NCBI GenBank assembly: GCA_964035545.1
Contig: OZ037768.1
Span: 16,859,875-16,923,874 of the forward strand
Origin: Bugula neritina
Lineage: Eukaryota; Bryozoa; Gymnolaemata; Cheilostomatida; Bugulidae
DNA length: 64,000 nucleotides
Direction of reading: 5' to 3'
The notes under the pieces are model-generated. The model had not been told where the DNA came from. It did no database searches and was given only the letters and a program-made list of their open reading frames with translations. Position numbers and translations under genes: made by a program. Of this stretch, positions 38,401 to 48,736 are shown in pieces; the first letter of the stretch is position 1, and the number at the start of each line of letters is the position of its first letter.

Positions 38401-41400
38401 ACTTGCAGACTTTTGAGAGAGTAGCAAAAGTAAAGTAGCAAAACTAATTAAAAGTAGCAAAACTTAACTCAACTTTACTGTAAAGTTAAGTTAATATAGT
38501 ATTGCCTAAGAAACTAATAGCATTTTATTCTATGAAAAAATTTCAAGACTGTAAACTATCACACAGACACTATCAAATTTTTTGGATATGTAAATAAAAT
38601 CAAGTTTAGGCTTTGCATCTGCACATATATTCAAATCTAAAGCCTGCATATACATAAAATTGAGCTCTGTGTTGCGTGCATATGTCCGTGTGTCCATGTG
38701 TCCGTGTGTGTGTGTGTGCCTGCGTGTGTGACTGTGTGTGTAAACTCTAGAGTGACAAACATTTTGTACTTGACTGTTAGTAGAGCTGTACACCACCATC
38801 TTTAGCCTATCTTGGCTTTTGCATATGAACTATTTTAAAACCCTTTTTTCCTTTAGGTTGGCTAAATCTGTTGAAGAATTCCTTGACTCAGCTGACCTCA
38901 CAAAACCTCACATTCAGCTCCAACAACCCAATCTACTAGTAGAGGTCTGTACAGGCTAGAACTTAGTCTAAGATGCTTTGTAAATGATTTATCTATGTCT
39001 AGTATAGTTAGTATGACTATAGTATAGTTTAAGGGTGGGCAACTTCTTTTACATGAAGGCCAAATTCAAGAGTCAACCAAAACAAAGGGCTACATTATCG
39101 TAACCGTATTAAATTTTATTACAATAAATTAATTTGTCACCAAACTTATACTGCGCTAATTAGAATGCATATAACAGTTTTTACTTATCTTAAGTTTATT
39201 AAAAAGGTCACTAAAATGGGCAAAGAGTCACAGGTGGCCCTGGGGCTTCTAGTTGCCCACCCCTGGTATATAGTTAGTATGACTAGTATAGTTAGTATAG
39301 GACTAGTTTGGCTAGTATAATTAAAGTGGTTAATTGCCTGAACTCAGAACATTGCTTGCTGCTTATGAATGTTTATAATTTATTTCTTGTTTGGGAAAAT
39401 ATGAACTGCAGTTCTACACAATACTAAGAGCTTTCTTACTAGCTAACATTTAATATATTTTACATAGAAATCAAATACCATATAAAACTTAATAGACTTT
39501 TTCAAGAACTGCGTAGTGTTTTGCTATTTCTAGGTGCAGAACACTTCTGCTGTGGGCAAAGGAAAAACATCATCAGTCTCCACAGACAACTTACAGATAT
39601 CTGTACCACAGTCTGCAACTAATGGTAATATTTCATCATATTGTTGGTTACTGTTTGCTTCTATACCTGGATACAAGATTTATCTTGAATAATGTTGACA
39701 TGTTGACATGGATATAATAGGATATAGAAACAGACTAGTTTGAATGTTGACTAATGATTAATTGTACTATAATCATTCATTATCCTGACATTGATACCTG
39801 AATCATAGAAACACACCCAAGCTACTTCAAATGTATACGGAGCTGTAGTTGTGTAACAGATGTTGTTAATTTTGAAGAGGTCGTTTATCTCACAATGTGT
39901 GGATGTAACTTTTCTTAGTCCTTCTATAAAGATCTTGTCACAAGGAGTAGATTTCTGCGCAGGCTGCTAGTTCCTTTTGCAGTCTACTGCATATCAAAAG
40001 ACATAGCTGCAGTTAAACTTTGAAAGTTGTATCTAATTCCCCAATTCCAAACACTGTTTTGCAGTGTCACTGTTTCAATCTTGTACTTACTGTCTATTTC
40101 TTCTTGTTACTAAGTCATCCTGTTTGAAGTAGACTGTTTGAACAATTGTTAGTGTGAAACTTATGTTTGAGATTCTCACAATTTGATTAATGATTTAGTG
40201 GCAACTTCTCTTGAAACATATTTTTTGTTAAGACTCAGGCTGGAGAACTTGCACCATTTTTAATTTTTCAAAAACATATTGGCTAAAATTTAGTGTTTAG
40301 CTATAAGATACAGGAGCAACCTAATTTATTAATAATTGCCATGACTATATTATTATGCTCCAGTTTGTAAATTTAACAATACATTCTATAGCAAATAACT
40401 GTTTCAACCTTTGTAGAACATTCATTGTCATTAGCTGTCCAACAACAATTATTTTCTTTGTTTTTTTAGGCTCCAACCTTGCTTTTGTGAAATACTTAAA
40501 CCCTGTAATGTTTTCTGGATCAAGTGAGGTTTTGTTAAATACTGTGTTCAGTGTTTCAGCTACAGAAACGGTAGTAAAGAATCTTACAGGAGCTATAACT
40601 TTCACTTTAAATGTATGTATATCCTATGTAATATGCATTCAGCTGCGTTAAAATGATTAAAAATAATCTGCAACTCCATATTATAACTTTTTTTAGGGCA
40701 TATAGAACTTGTTTTGATAGTTTTTTTAATAATCTAATAGAGATGTACACAGTGCTACACTAGCTAAAAGCTGCATGACCTATCAACTCTACTTCTGGTT
40801 TGAAAAATAGATTGAAGCTGCAAATGATATTAAAAACAGCTTTCATTTTTACTGTTAGCTGGAAGTTCAATAATAAATGATGATTTAATGCAAGTTAATG
40901 TTACTTAGGTACAACTATTAAAAACATGATGACATGATGAAATAATATTTCAATTGCAAAACTTGTACGATTTCACTTTTCAGTTTTTGTTTAGCTCGAT
41001 GTGATATACTGTCAAATTGTGTACATGCCAGCTTCACAATCCTTCAGCAGTGAAACAAGCTTTTACTTTGAATTTAGATCAATCAAGCTAACAGTTCACC
41101 AAATTCGATTGTGTGCTCTTACTGGAACTTCTCGACATCTGATTGGTCAACTGATGGCTGTAGTCTAGACAGTTATGACAACACGTCAGCAACATGCACC
41201 TGCAACCACTTTACCAACTTTGCAATTCTCCTGGTAAGGATATCAGATTAATGCTACCATGTTTGAAAAAACTCACCTTTAGATTATTTTAATAATAAGG
41301 ACACAAATCATTTCTGAACTTCAGTGTAAGGTTTACGGTAGTTGCACTATAAATGTATATGCAAATATGTGTTGAGCTTTGGCGCTTGATGATGTATAAA

Positions 41401-44400
41401 CTGCAATCACCTTTACTAAATTTGGTAAATGTTTGTAGTGTTAATGGCTAGTTGTCCTTTGGTAAAAACATGTGGGCAAACAACTTCTTAGTAGTTTTTG
41501 TTTTTTTGTGTAATATATATAGCAATTTGAACTCACACTTGCTTTCAGTCTTTAGCTTGTTTTTTTTTTCAAATAACTATTCTTTAAACAGGATGTTGCT
41601 GGACAAGAAGATTACATTGATGAAAAGCACCACATAGCATTGTCTGTCATTACAACCGTGGGGCTTGGCATTTCCATCGTAGCTCTCAGCTTGCATCTGA
41701 TATCCTTTATGTTCATCAGGTAAGCATGTATAAGTTTTATTTCCATTAGTTAATTAGAGTAATTTAAGGACAACTCCTAAAATAAAACAAATGTTGAAAA
41801 ATACATTAAACAGTCAAGAGGAAAGCATGTTTTGTTTCTCCACCTTCTGGAAAATTTTACTCATACAATTTGAAATTTCCCAATGATAAATCATAAGTGC
41901 CATAAGTAACGGTATACTAGTGTGTGCCAGAACCATTTTTATAGTCATACAACGTAAATCCAGCAACCTTGGCATCTAATAATACTTTAAATTTTGTGGA
42001 AGTCACTAACCTAGGCAACATGGCAAATTTGTTAATATATTTACATGATTTTTTAAAGTATAGTGTTTTGGAAAGCTTTCAAATTGAAATAACTTTAAAT
42101 GTTTCAATAATGCTAAATTTTACACGTTCCTATGATTTTTTGTCTCGAAAAATCATTTCATCACAAAAGTTATGCTTTATTAATGGTAATAAAATTAATT
42201 TGTTGCCAGAAAAATTGATTGTATGGGCTTTTAATTTTAAACCAAACAATTCTTGTCAATATTATGTTTGCCAACGTAAGTAGTTGGTGCTTTAAAATAT
42301 AAATTTTACTCGATTACTGATGGATAAAGTAAGTTCTAAGTATAGAAAATATTAAAAGGCTTTTATACTGGTTCCTTGTTGCATTATCAACTTAGATAAA
42401 CTGCAACTCACACAAATATGGATTAAAAGGTAATTTTTAGATATTTTTATCTAATGATATTAATTTAAATACCAGGTGTGTAGATTCTTTACGTTCAAGC
42501 AGCAGATATTGATGCATGTATTTTTGTGACTGTTGATGTACAACTGTTTTTCAAATGCCTGATTTCATACTTGAACTTAAATTGGTTATATATATATATA
42601 TATACACACACACACATGCACGCATGCACGCTCGCATGCACGCACGCACGCACGCTCGCATGCACGCACGCGCGCACACACACAATGGGAATATTGTGCC
42701 AGCTGATGACTCAATTTTTTAGAATTTTTGGAGAAATTTACAAATTAGCAGCAGCAATTTAGCATGCAAAAGTAATTTGAATAAAGCTACTGAGAATTTA
42801 TACAATTATACTGGTGTTGATACTGTATCAGACAAAATGTGTTAATTACAAAAAAGTTATTCATAAAAATACTACAATAATTGTGTTCTAAAATATGGTA
42901 ACGGCCATTAAGTCTGCAACATAATTTGACAAGTGTAAGAAAATAGACTATAACTGACCGGCTAATTTAATTTTATTAAGAAACATGAAAGAGTTATTAT
43001 GGAGACTCAATGTTTAAAAAGAGTTTTATTTTTTAAGGCAAAATAAATGTTCCATATACAAATTGGTATTTATAATGCACAAGTAAGCAATACCTATCTC
43101 CCCTTTTTCAGCTCTGTCTTGTACAGCGCTGTAGGTACATTTGTCTTTACTATCTATGATGTCAGTAAAAAGGACAAAACAAACAAATTATTGGCCTTGT
43201 CAATAAAATAAATTATTTAGTTGACGCTTGCTTTTTTTTCTTTTTAATGTCAATATTTCTTGTACTTTCTGAGCTACTCGCATGTTCTAAGTATGTTTTA
43301 TTTACAGAAAACTGCGACAAAACCAGTTTCAGAAAGTATTGGCAAACTTGTCACTAGCTATTCTCATGTCAAACATAGTGTTCCTAGTTGGAATAGACAA
43401 GACAAGTAACAACATTGGCTGTATTGTGGTGGCAGCTTTCCTCCACTATCTCATCCTTGCTTCTTTTGCCTGGATGTTTGTTGAGGCATTCATGCAATAC
43501 AGACGGTGAGTCATACACCCGTTTAAGTAACTACTAAAAGGTCTAGACCACTTTTACCATATGCTACTTGCGCTGAAAAAACATTCAAGCATACTACTTT
43601 AGTATTTAAAACTAAACAACAAAAATTCCTATTTTACCCTGTTTTTAATAAACTGCCGGCAGGTGCAGTGATTTTCCAATAAGTAATTATGTCTTACAAA
43701 CTTAGATCTATTAGTTATTTTACATTTGTCAGGTTTGTGAAAGTGCTGGGTGCTCATGTAACCCACATACTGTTGAAGGCAGGTCTACCAGCCTGGTTGC
43801 TACCAGCCCTTCCTGTAGCCATTACTTTTATCATAGAACCTCAGCTATATCGAGGTGGTGATAGATTGTAAGTATGATTTCATCTCTCTTGTATGTTATA
43901 TTTTACTAACTTGTAAAGTTATAAGTACAACTTGTTGATATTGTTTTGATATACGTATTACTAAATTTAAAAATTATATTCTATGTTCACTCTTTTAGCT
44001 GTTGGATGAAAACCGAGCCGTTATATTACGCATTCTTGTTGCCAGTGGCTGCCATCATTGTGGCTAACGTAGTTCTTTTCATATTAATACTCCGAGGACT
44101 AACATGTGCCAGACCGGCTCAACTCAGAACTAACAAAAGTGAAGCCGCAATGAGAATGATGTACTTTAAAGCTGGTCTTGCAATTTTCTCGTTACTAGGT
44201 TAGTATCATTAATTATAGCATGCTGAAACTTGTTCACTAGCAATGCATTTCCACACAGAGAATAATGTAAGTTAAAAAAATACATCTAAAAATGCATGTC
44301 TAGAATTCCCCCTGTTGAAGATGACAGTAAAATGCAGTTGAAACATTATTCGTGTAATTCAAGAGTTGAAATCACATGTTGACTTTGATTACTAACAATT

Positions 44401-45308
44401 TCATGTGACATTTATCTTAGCAGCCTCATTAAATGGATTTTCAAACTTGTGCACAAGCAGAAAATTCGGCTGTTTGTGCAAATTTCATGCATTCAAACTT
44501 TAATTGGATGATTGTTATTTAGTGAGCCCACTTTTCATGTTTCAATTTTATGATTCCAAATCAATCTTACATTATTGAGAACAGCGAGTGAGACTTGACA
44601 ATAAAATAATTTATACCAGGTCAGCTAAATCATTGGCATTTTACAATTGGTCAGATGAGTTTCGCTTGAGCTGACAACATATTTTGTGAAGCAGATAACT
44701 TCTGCAGCGAACTTTTAGGCGTGTGATTTCTCATTCCGAATTCCGCTCACTGTGGCCCTCCGCTTAATCGCACAAATATAGCATGTTTGTTTCTCACTTA
44801 TACATGCACAGCATGTATGTGGCAAATTTCAATGCATTCTATATATTATCAACATATTTTGTTGTTATATACCAAATTAAATATTTTAGGTTTAACCTGG
44901 GTGTTTGGATTCCTGGCTATCAATGATGCTCGTCTGCCATTTCAATACCTTTTCTGTATAACCAACTCGTTTCAAGGACTTGTCATATTTCTACTGCATA
45001 ACATCCGTGATCCAAAGGTGCTAGCCTGGTGGCGGACCACAGTGTTCCGACTCAAACCCCTTCCGTCTGCACACTCAGGGTCAACGAGTTCCTCTGCTTA
45101 TCTCAAGAAGAGTTTTACTACTACAAGCGTCTCAGATTGTTCAAACTACTTGCAGTCTCCTCCAACCAAAAACCATAAAAACCCAGAGCTTAGTAAAAAT
45201 AGTTTGAAGCCTAATTCTGGGCCTGCTTGTAAAGTATTGGAACAAAGTAAGTTGATATACAGCAGCACTGAGTCTGAAAGCAGTGGATATAACACCAGCA
45301 ATGTTTAA
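23258..45308 (+). CDS. Adhesion G-protein-coupled receptor with lectin, Ig, SEA-like and novel Cys-repeat ectodomain
   Basis: A family B2 receptor, self-cleaved at the GPS and signalling through a tethered agonist. Exons: ~23258-23467, 24164-24209, 25067-25239, 26713-26812, 29124-29323, 29939-30093, 30456-30756, 31234-31426, 32002-32207, 32570-32777, 33828-34024, 35004-36144, 36319-36562, 37269-37513, 38857-38944, 39534-39624, 40470-40612, 41078-41233, 41592-41719, 43308-43505, 43733-43867, 43999-44198, 44890-45308. All phases match; about 1723 residues counted from 23263. Order: signal peptide, two C-type lectin domains (about 74-232, 245-390), Ig-like (397-525), SEA-like (526-650), seven Cys modules (662-1105), GAIN/GPS (1124-1364), 7TM (1376-1640), tail ending TSNV (class I PDZ ligand). 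The initiator ATG is not found; it must lie in an upstream exon. Weak donors (GTTCGT at 32208, GTTTGA at 36145) are the least certain joins. The family is certain; no specific vertebrate orthologue is evident. Confidence 0.92.
24164..29323 (+). other. First C-type lectin domain (four exons)
   Basis: Exons 24164-24209, 25067-25239, 26713-26812 and 29124-29323 form one CTLD. It opens with CPPGWKSYHNG, continues with the alpha-1 helix (ISWKNAQEHC), then HWTGLHIQEGKLYWDN (the family's W-x-G-L...W-x-D/N-G region) and closes with ECVFYTS...YCWAGIPFVC. The classical calcium triad (EPN or QPD plus WND) is not clearly in its usual place; QPD occurs in IPQPDRDY. Sugar binding is therefore unproven. The last exon has two alternative acceptors, 29001 and 29124; only the latter (or a weaker one at 29100) avoids a stop. 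Confidence 0.8.
27391..27401 (+). repeat. Short G tract in GPCR intron
   Basis: A run of G interrupted by one T (GGGGGGGGGGTGG) with a nearby C-rich stretch. It is the only strong G tract besides one at about 2667-2676. Neither has the four spaced G runs needed for a confident G-quadruplex. Confidence 0.4.
29939..30756 (+). other. Second C-type lectin domain (two exons)
   Basis: Exon 29939-30093 begins CGGEPGWSGNANSG and LCYKYFPNILPF, a typical CTLD opening, with AQAQQQC as the first helix. Exon 30456-30756 carries the second half, including VIFDSGETLEH, GCGFFINPHF and the closing CLTPRPFIC. The WIG and EPN calcium-site motifs are absent, so this copy is probably not a canonical sugar binder. 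The 30094 donor is GTGAAC, weaker than most in this gene. Confidence 0.75.
31234..32207 (+). other. Ig-like domain of the adhesion GPCR
   Basis: Exons 31234-31426 and 32002-32207 together give the Ig fold landmarks: Cys in DLFCNISG, Trp in KIAWRKD and the F-strand ELAGIYMCEFW (the usual D-x-G-x-Y-x-C pattern with Leu for Asp). An intron splits the domain in phase 2. The 3' donor, GTTCGT at 32208, is non-consensus. It was chosen because it alone fits the phase of the next exon and preserves the frame. Confidence 0.65.
32570..34024 (+). other. SEA-like region and Ser/Thr-rich linker
   Basis: Exons 32570-32777 and 33828-34024 encode about 135 residues. The part from WITEYQAFNHRVSH through VQRIHDSLLRKVETTL and MQFGINLIELR to VEAEYRITLTGE has the helix-then-strand order of a SEA domain. 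No GSVVV-type autoproteolysis site is visible. It ends in a Ser/Thr-rich spacer (SSTSRSSGLAATESSASES) likely to be O-glycosylated. Assignment to SEA is by pattern only. Confidence 0.45.
35004..36562 (+). other. Seven tandem four-cysteine modules, unrecognised domain
   Basis: Exon 35004-36144 holds six modules of about 58-67 residues and exon 36319-36562 a seventh. Shared pattern: C-x(5-6)-H-[P/S/A] at the start (EFIHPGT, QINHPQW, TWFHPNT, NSIHPDT, HFVHPDT), a Gly-rich G-x-C-x-G centre, L-x-A-x-C (MLTATC, VLTADC, LLIANC, LVSAVC), a Trp (SSWTA, GIWLN, AYWTY, PYWLN, GKWVN) and a final C three residues before the next module's first C. Many N-x-S/T sites are present. It differs from sushi, EGF, TSP1 and HRM patterns as I know them. 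The six-module block without introns suggests recent internal duplication. Confidence 0.8.
38675..38741. repeat. GT-rich microsatellite in GPCR intron
   Basis: Imperfect (GT)n with CC and GC interruptions, about 65 bp, in the intron between the first two GAIN exons. The open minus-strand frame across it (His-Thr runs) is a by-product of the repeat. Confidence 0.8.
39030..39265. mobile_element. hAT-like MITE in GPCR intron
   Basis: About 235 bp bounded by inverted ends: left AGGGTGGGCAACTTCT, right AGTTGCCCACCCCTGG. The CAGGGGTGGGCAAC-type terminus is characteristic of non-autonomous hAT transposons. Flanking 8-mers (GTATAGTT on the left, GTATATAG on the right) are an imperfect candidate target duplication. 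The sequence context outside is itself repetitive (TATAGTTAGTATGACTA), so the duplication is unsure. There is no transposase frame. Confidence 0.7.
41969..42283 (+). other. Open 104-codon intronic frame, status unknown
   Basis: Within the intron between TM1 and TM2 exons a frame of 104 codons opens at a TTG and runs to a TAG that overlaps a GTAAGT. It encodes NxS/T sites and late cysteines (LCFING, NNSCQYYVC). The length is notable for DNA this AT-rich. It is preceded by a CAG (41960-41962) and followed by a donor-like sequence, so it could be a cassette or decayed exon. Insertion in the first intracellular loop would make no structural sense for the receptor. I do not recognise a domain. Confidence 0.25.
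42586..42684. repeat. (TA)n(CA)n(TGCACGCA)n alternating tract
   Basis: About 100 bp of almost strictly alternating purine-pyrimidine: TA repeats, then CA repeats, then GCATGCACGCACGC-type units, ending in CACACACA. The CG/CA-rich part has strong Z-DNA potential. It lies in the intron between TM1 and TM2. Frames crossing it are artefacts. Confidence 0.9.
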
Positions 45309-46384
45309 CTTCTGCTACCTTTACTAATTGTTTCATATATAACATTTCATTCAGTCGCACTTCTATTTTATATTTCAAATCTGAGTGTTGAATCACTCTT
45401 CATTGTCTCTCTATACCAAAGAGCATATGCTACGAGTTATGACTTTTATCTAAGGGTAAAACACTGGCATATACCTATTAGATTTAACAATAATAATGTT
45501 TTATCAAAGTGATAATTTCTTTGTAAAAGAAAGTCTGTTATTTTAACGGTGAAAATATTATTATAAAGTCGCTACATTTTCAAATATAATGCTGCATAAA
45601 ATGTTAATAATTATAAGTAAAAAATGGCAATACACACCCACTATTTATGGGCATATAAGTTTTGATATGTTGTTTATATACAGCTACTTTACATTATATT
45701 ATGTACAAAGATATATGAGCATATGAATATAATATTATGTTATCAATGAAGAGATTTGTTGTTTATCTTGTTACGTTTTAGTAGAAATTGCTATAGCTGA
45801 ATGATAAAGTTGGTATATGCATGTGTGTTACTATTATTATAACTAAAGTTTTAGTAAATGACACTACAACTATCATGGATCTGACAATGTCATGGTAAAA
45901 TGATCGCACCAAGCACATTTTTCAGATCAGTCTCGCTGAGATCAATCTACGGAAAGCTGGTGTATATGCATGCGTTGTAATTTTGGTGCACATCTGTTTA
46001 TATACTAATTTATACATACTACATATATCTACTATTCCATACATGCTAAACCAATCTAGGCACCCATTAATGGTATCTGAGTGCCCATATTAGAAATAAC
46101 CTTGTAGTATAGAGTGCCAAATAGTAAAAAATTTACTCATTATCATATATAATGTACGAAAGCTTTTTGTGAGCTATGAGAAAGAATAATGGTACTTTAT
46201 TGTGAGTACATGTGAGCACTCCATAAAGCTTCGCTTTGGTACATCTGCAGCTCTGCCTTATGAGAGATGTCACCTGCATTTAGATGATTAGATTAGTTGG
46301 TGTAGCTAGTAGTTATATGAATGTCAGCACATTATGAAGAAAAGACACTGCTAGTAAGCTGAATCAACTTGGTTTTGCTACAAA
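45309..46384. other. Intergenic region, GPCR to EMI-like gene
   Basis: About 1.1 kb containing the presumed GPCR 3' UTR and the promoter of the next gene. I find no AATAAA near the GPCR stop and no open frame of interest. No RNA gene or mobile element is recognisable. Confidence 0.5.
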
Positions 46385-47685
46385 ATGAATACACTGATAA
46401 TTGTCGTTACGCTGGGAATTACTATTTGCAAGGCTGTTGTGTGAGTTGATACAAATTCCAAATTGCTAAAAACAAACATTATTTTCTGAAATTATTTTTT
46501 CATTTGCAAATTATTATATAAGCTTATAGTGCTACAATTAGGGAACTATTGTATGTTTACAGTATCGCACACTGACTTATTTTGTGAATTGTGGTAAAAA
46601 TACCAAAAATAGACATTTGTTGGAGATTAGGAAAATAAATTACAAAATACATGTATGTGACAATTAAAAGTTTCCCCTGGTATTCAAAGTTGTATTAGTA
46701 TTTATATACATGTATATATATATATATATTGTATAGCTACATATATCTGTATAATATCATGCTACAACCTCAATTCATTGCCTAGCCACACCATGTTGCC
46801 ATTTGCTAGCTTCAAAAATTTGGTCTTTTGAAATTTACTTTCGGCATGCATCATGTATACATGTGTGGTTTATATGATACTCCCAGAGACAGTGTATGTA
46901 CCTGACACTAATTTCCGTTCACTGTGAATCTATTTAGGAGCCGTGAAATGTTAATAGTTTTAGTTGTCAGCTAATATTTCTCTCTGCGTATGTGCACAGG
47001 AATAAGTACTTCATATACATAATCAACTATTAGCATGCATCATTATTTGCACAGGTCTACATTAGTGCATTATAATATAGTGTTACACAAAATCAGTTGC
47101 ATACCACGTACTACTTTTCCATGTTCAAGATCACTTGTAGCACTTCTATTAATAGATAATTGACATAATCTTGTACTGTTACATATTTCAATAATGAATC
47201 ATTTTAAGGTGATGAAAATATTCAAGTAATGAAAGTTCAAATGACTAAAATATGAATACAGAGTATATATCCTGCAATAGTTTATTATTAGTTGGGTTAA
47301 TACAACTTTTACAGACAAACAATAGAATAAACATGCATTGCAAGACACATGTTCTCTTAATGTGCAAGTATTCAAGTTAAAAGTTTAATATATTTGCATA
47401 ATTAATATTATTACATACATGTTATAATATAAGGATGATTAAGCCACAAGCTCAATTAATTCTATTGTATGCTATAATTATATTTTATATTCAGTAATTT
47501 AAGCAGTTCTTAACAGAAAATATAAAACTTTTAGACTAGAAAAAGCCTACTGTTGCCCCAATGGATCAGAAACAAATATAGTCAGAGTTGAACATCGCTC
47601 AAGGATTGTGAAAGAGACAGCAATTGTCAACACAACAGCTATAATTGGCTACAAGAAAGCTCAAAGATGCAAAGGCATGTTTCTT

Positions 47686-47747
<62 letters not shown>

Positions 47748-48655
47748 CTGTGAAATATAGTGCGCTGCTTAATAGAGCTCAATGTTTAAAACAGAGCATA
47801 TCATAAAGTAGAATTGAAATGACACAGTTAAATTTGATATAAAACATTTTATTAGGTACTAATAGTTTCATGCATATTAAAATATACACTCTTCAGATAA
47901 CTGCTTGTGATTGCATTACATCTTGCATTATTGAAGTGTATTCAGATAACATTTTGTATAAACTAAAATTTCGTTACGTTTTGTACATTGTTTCTTGTAT
48001 TTCTACATAGGTGAGAGAAAAAGCATATGGAACCTAAGTACATGGAAAACCTGCCCCATCTACTCCAACACAGCAGAGTAAGTACCCAGAGATGAGTCAT
48101 ACTATGAGCGGAAATCTCATAAACAATCATCATACAAATTTTTTGGAAGAATAATGAGAAACCCAATATTTTATTGGTGAAGTAAGCGGAGAATAAAAAT
48201 ATAAAATATTATTGATTTGTTTAAACTTAGACCAATAACAACTTACAAAACCGAAGATTACGTTGTACCAATTTTTGGACCAGGATGTGATGCAGCAGAT
48301 CAGATATGCTGTGAGGGCTTTGTTAGAACCGACAACAACGAGTGTCACAGTAAGTAGCTAAAAAGTACTTCAGTTGTTGGAAAAGAAATCAAATCTACAT
48401 TAGAATTAAATTTCTAAAAATATTATATAAAACACTGTTACAAAATCACAGTGAAAAAAAGTAAAAAATGTGACTTATGATTAAAGCCGATAGGAAGAGA
48501 TTGTTCAAAGATGCATCCGACTAACAAAAATTGTATAACTTTAGTTTAACACCATTATATACCATAACCCATATAATTTGTTTACAGGTGAGGAAGATAC
48601 CAAAACGCTATCAGATCCCAATGTCAAAAATATACTAGACATTTTAGGAAAGTAG
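46385..48655 (+). CDS. Small secreted protein with EMI-like domain
   Basis: Five exons: 46385-46440, 47535-47674, 48011-48077, 48231-48349, 48588-48655; 450 nt, 149 aa, all phases consistent. It starts with a signal peptide (MNTLIIVVTLGITICKAV). The mature part has AYCCPNGSE, RCKGERKSIWNLSTWKTCP, a Tyr-rich stretch (TTYKTEDYVVP) and ends PGCDAADQICCEGF. The spacing of cysteines, the aromatic run and the terminal CC-x-G-F resemble an EMI domain (EMILIN/multimerin/MEGF type), a protein-interaction module of secreted proteins. No EGF or collagen repeats follow, so it would be a stand-alone EMI protein. Intron 2 appears to use a GC donor (AAAG/GCATGT): the only nearby GT donor brings an immediate stop. 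The gene ends 81 bp from the FOXRED1 stop on the other strand. Confidence 0.7.
47689..47746. repeat. (TA)n tract next to the GC donor
   Basis: A pure TA run of about 58 bp that begins 15 bases after the inferred GC splice donor of the EMI-like gene's second intron. Confidence 0.92.
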
Positions 48656-48693
48656 GTGCAGCTTATGCATTTGTAAAAGTGCTAGTCTGTGCA

Positions 48694-48699
48694 TTTAAT
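48694..48699 (-). terminator. Candidate polyadenylation signal of FOXRED1
   Basis: On the minus strand ATTAAA (the commonest variant signal) lies 38 bp downstream of the FOXRED1 stop. It falls within the 3' UTR of the convergent EMI-like gene. No minus-strand AATAAA is closer. Confidence 0.45.
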
Positions 48700-48703
48700 T
48701 GTC

Positions 48704-48709
48704 AATAAA
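48704..48709 (+). terminator. Polyadenylation signal of the EMI-like gene
   Basis: AATAAA lies 49 bp after the TAG stop and 28 bp before the FOXRED1 stop codon on the opposite strand. The cleavage site is therefore expected at or inside the FOXRED1 coding end, so the two transcripts would overlap tail to tail. Confidence 0.6.
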
Positions 48710-48736
48710 ACAACCAATGACAAGACTAATAAACAA

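Larger units (their letters stand above)
37269..41233 (+). other. GAIN domain and GPS cleavage motif
   Basis: Exons 37269-37513, 38857-38944, 39534-39624, 40470-40612 and 41078-41233 form the GAIN region: a helical subdomain (SSEEVISLMVDIVEFV, EFFFNIVSNMLD, RLAKSVEEFL) and a beta-sandwich (NLAFVKYLNPVMF, AITFTLN). The last exon is the GPS: SIVCSYWNFSTSDWSTDGC, then CTCNHFTNFAILL. All four GPS cysteines and both tryptophans are present. The cleavage tripeptide is HFT rather than HLT, with the predicted cut before Thr. The released N-terminus TNFAILLDV matches the tethered agonist (Stachel) pattern. Confidence 0.9.
41592..45308 (+). other. Seven-transmembrane region and C-terminal tail
   Basis: Exon 41592-41719 holds TM1 (IALSVITTVGLGISIVAL). 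43308-43505 holds TM2 and TM3 with the B-family HYLILASFAWMFVEAF block. 43733-43867 holds TM4, ending in IEPQLYRGGDR. 43999-44198 has the ECL2 Cys (FCWMKTEP), TM5 and most of TM6. 44890-45308 has the end of TM6 (GLTWVFGFLA), TM7 (NSFQGLVIFLLHNIRDP) and a Ser-rich tail of about 95 residues. The tail ends SSGYNTSNV, a class I PDZ ligand. The conserved ECL1-ECL2 disulphide pair (NIGC in TM3, FCW in ECL2) is intact. Confidence 0.93.

Noticed and set aside
44305-44360. Hammerhead-like TTGAAGATGAC...GTTGAAAC
   Set aside because: Core differs (TTGAAGA), stem II is weak and stems I and III cannot be drawn.
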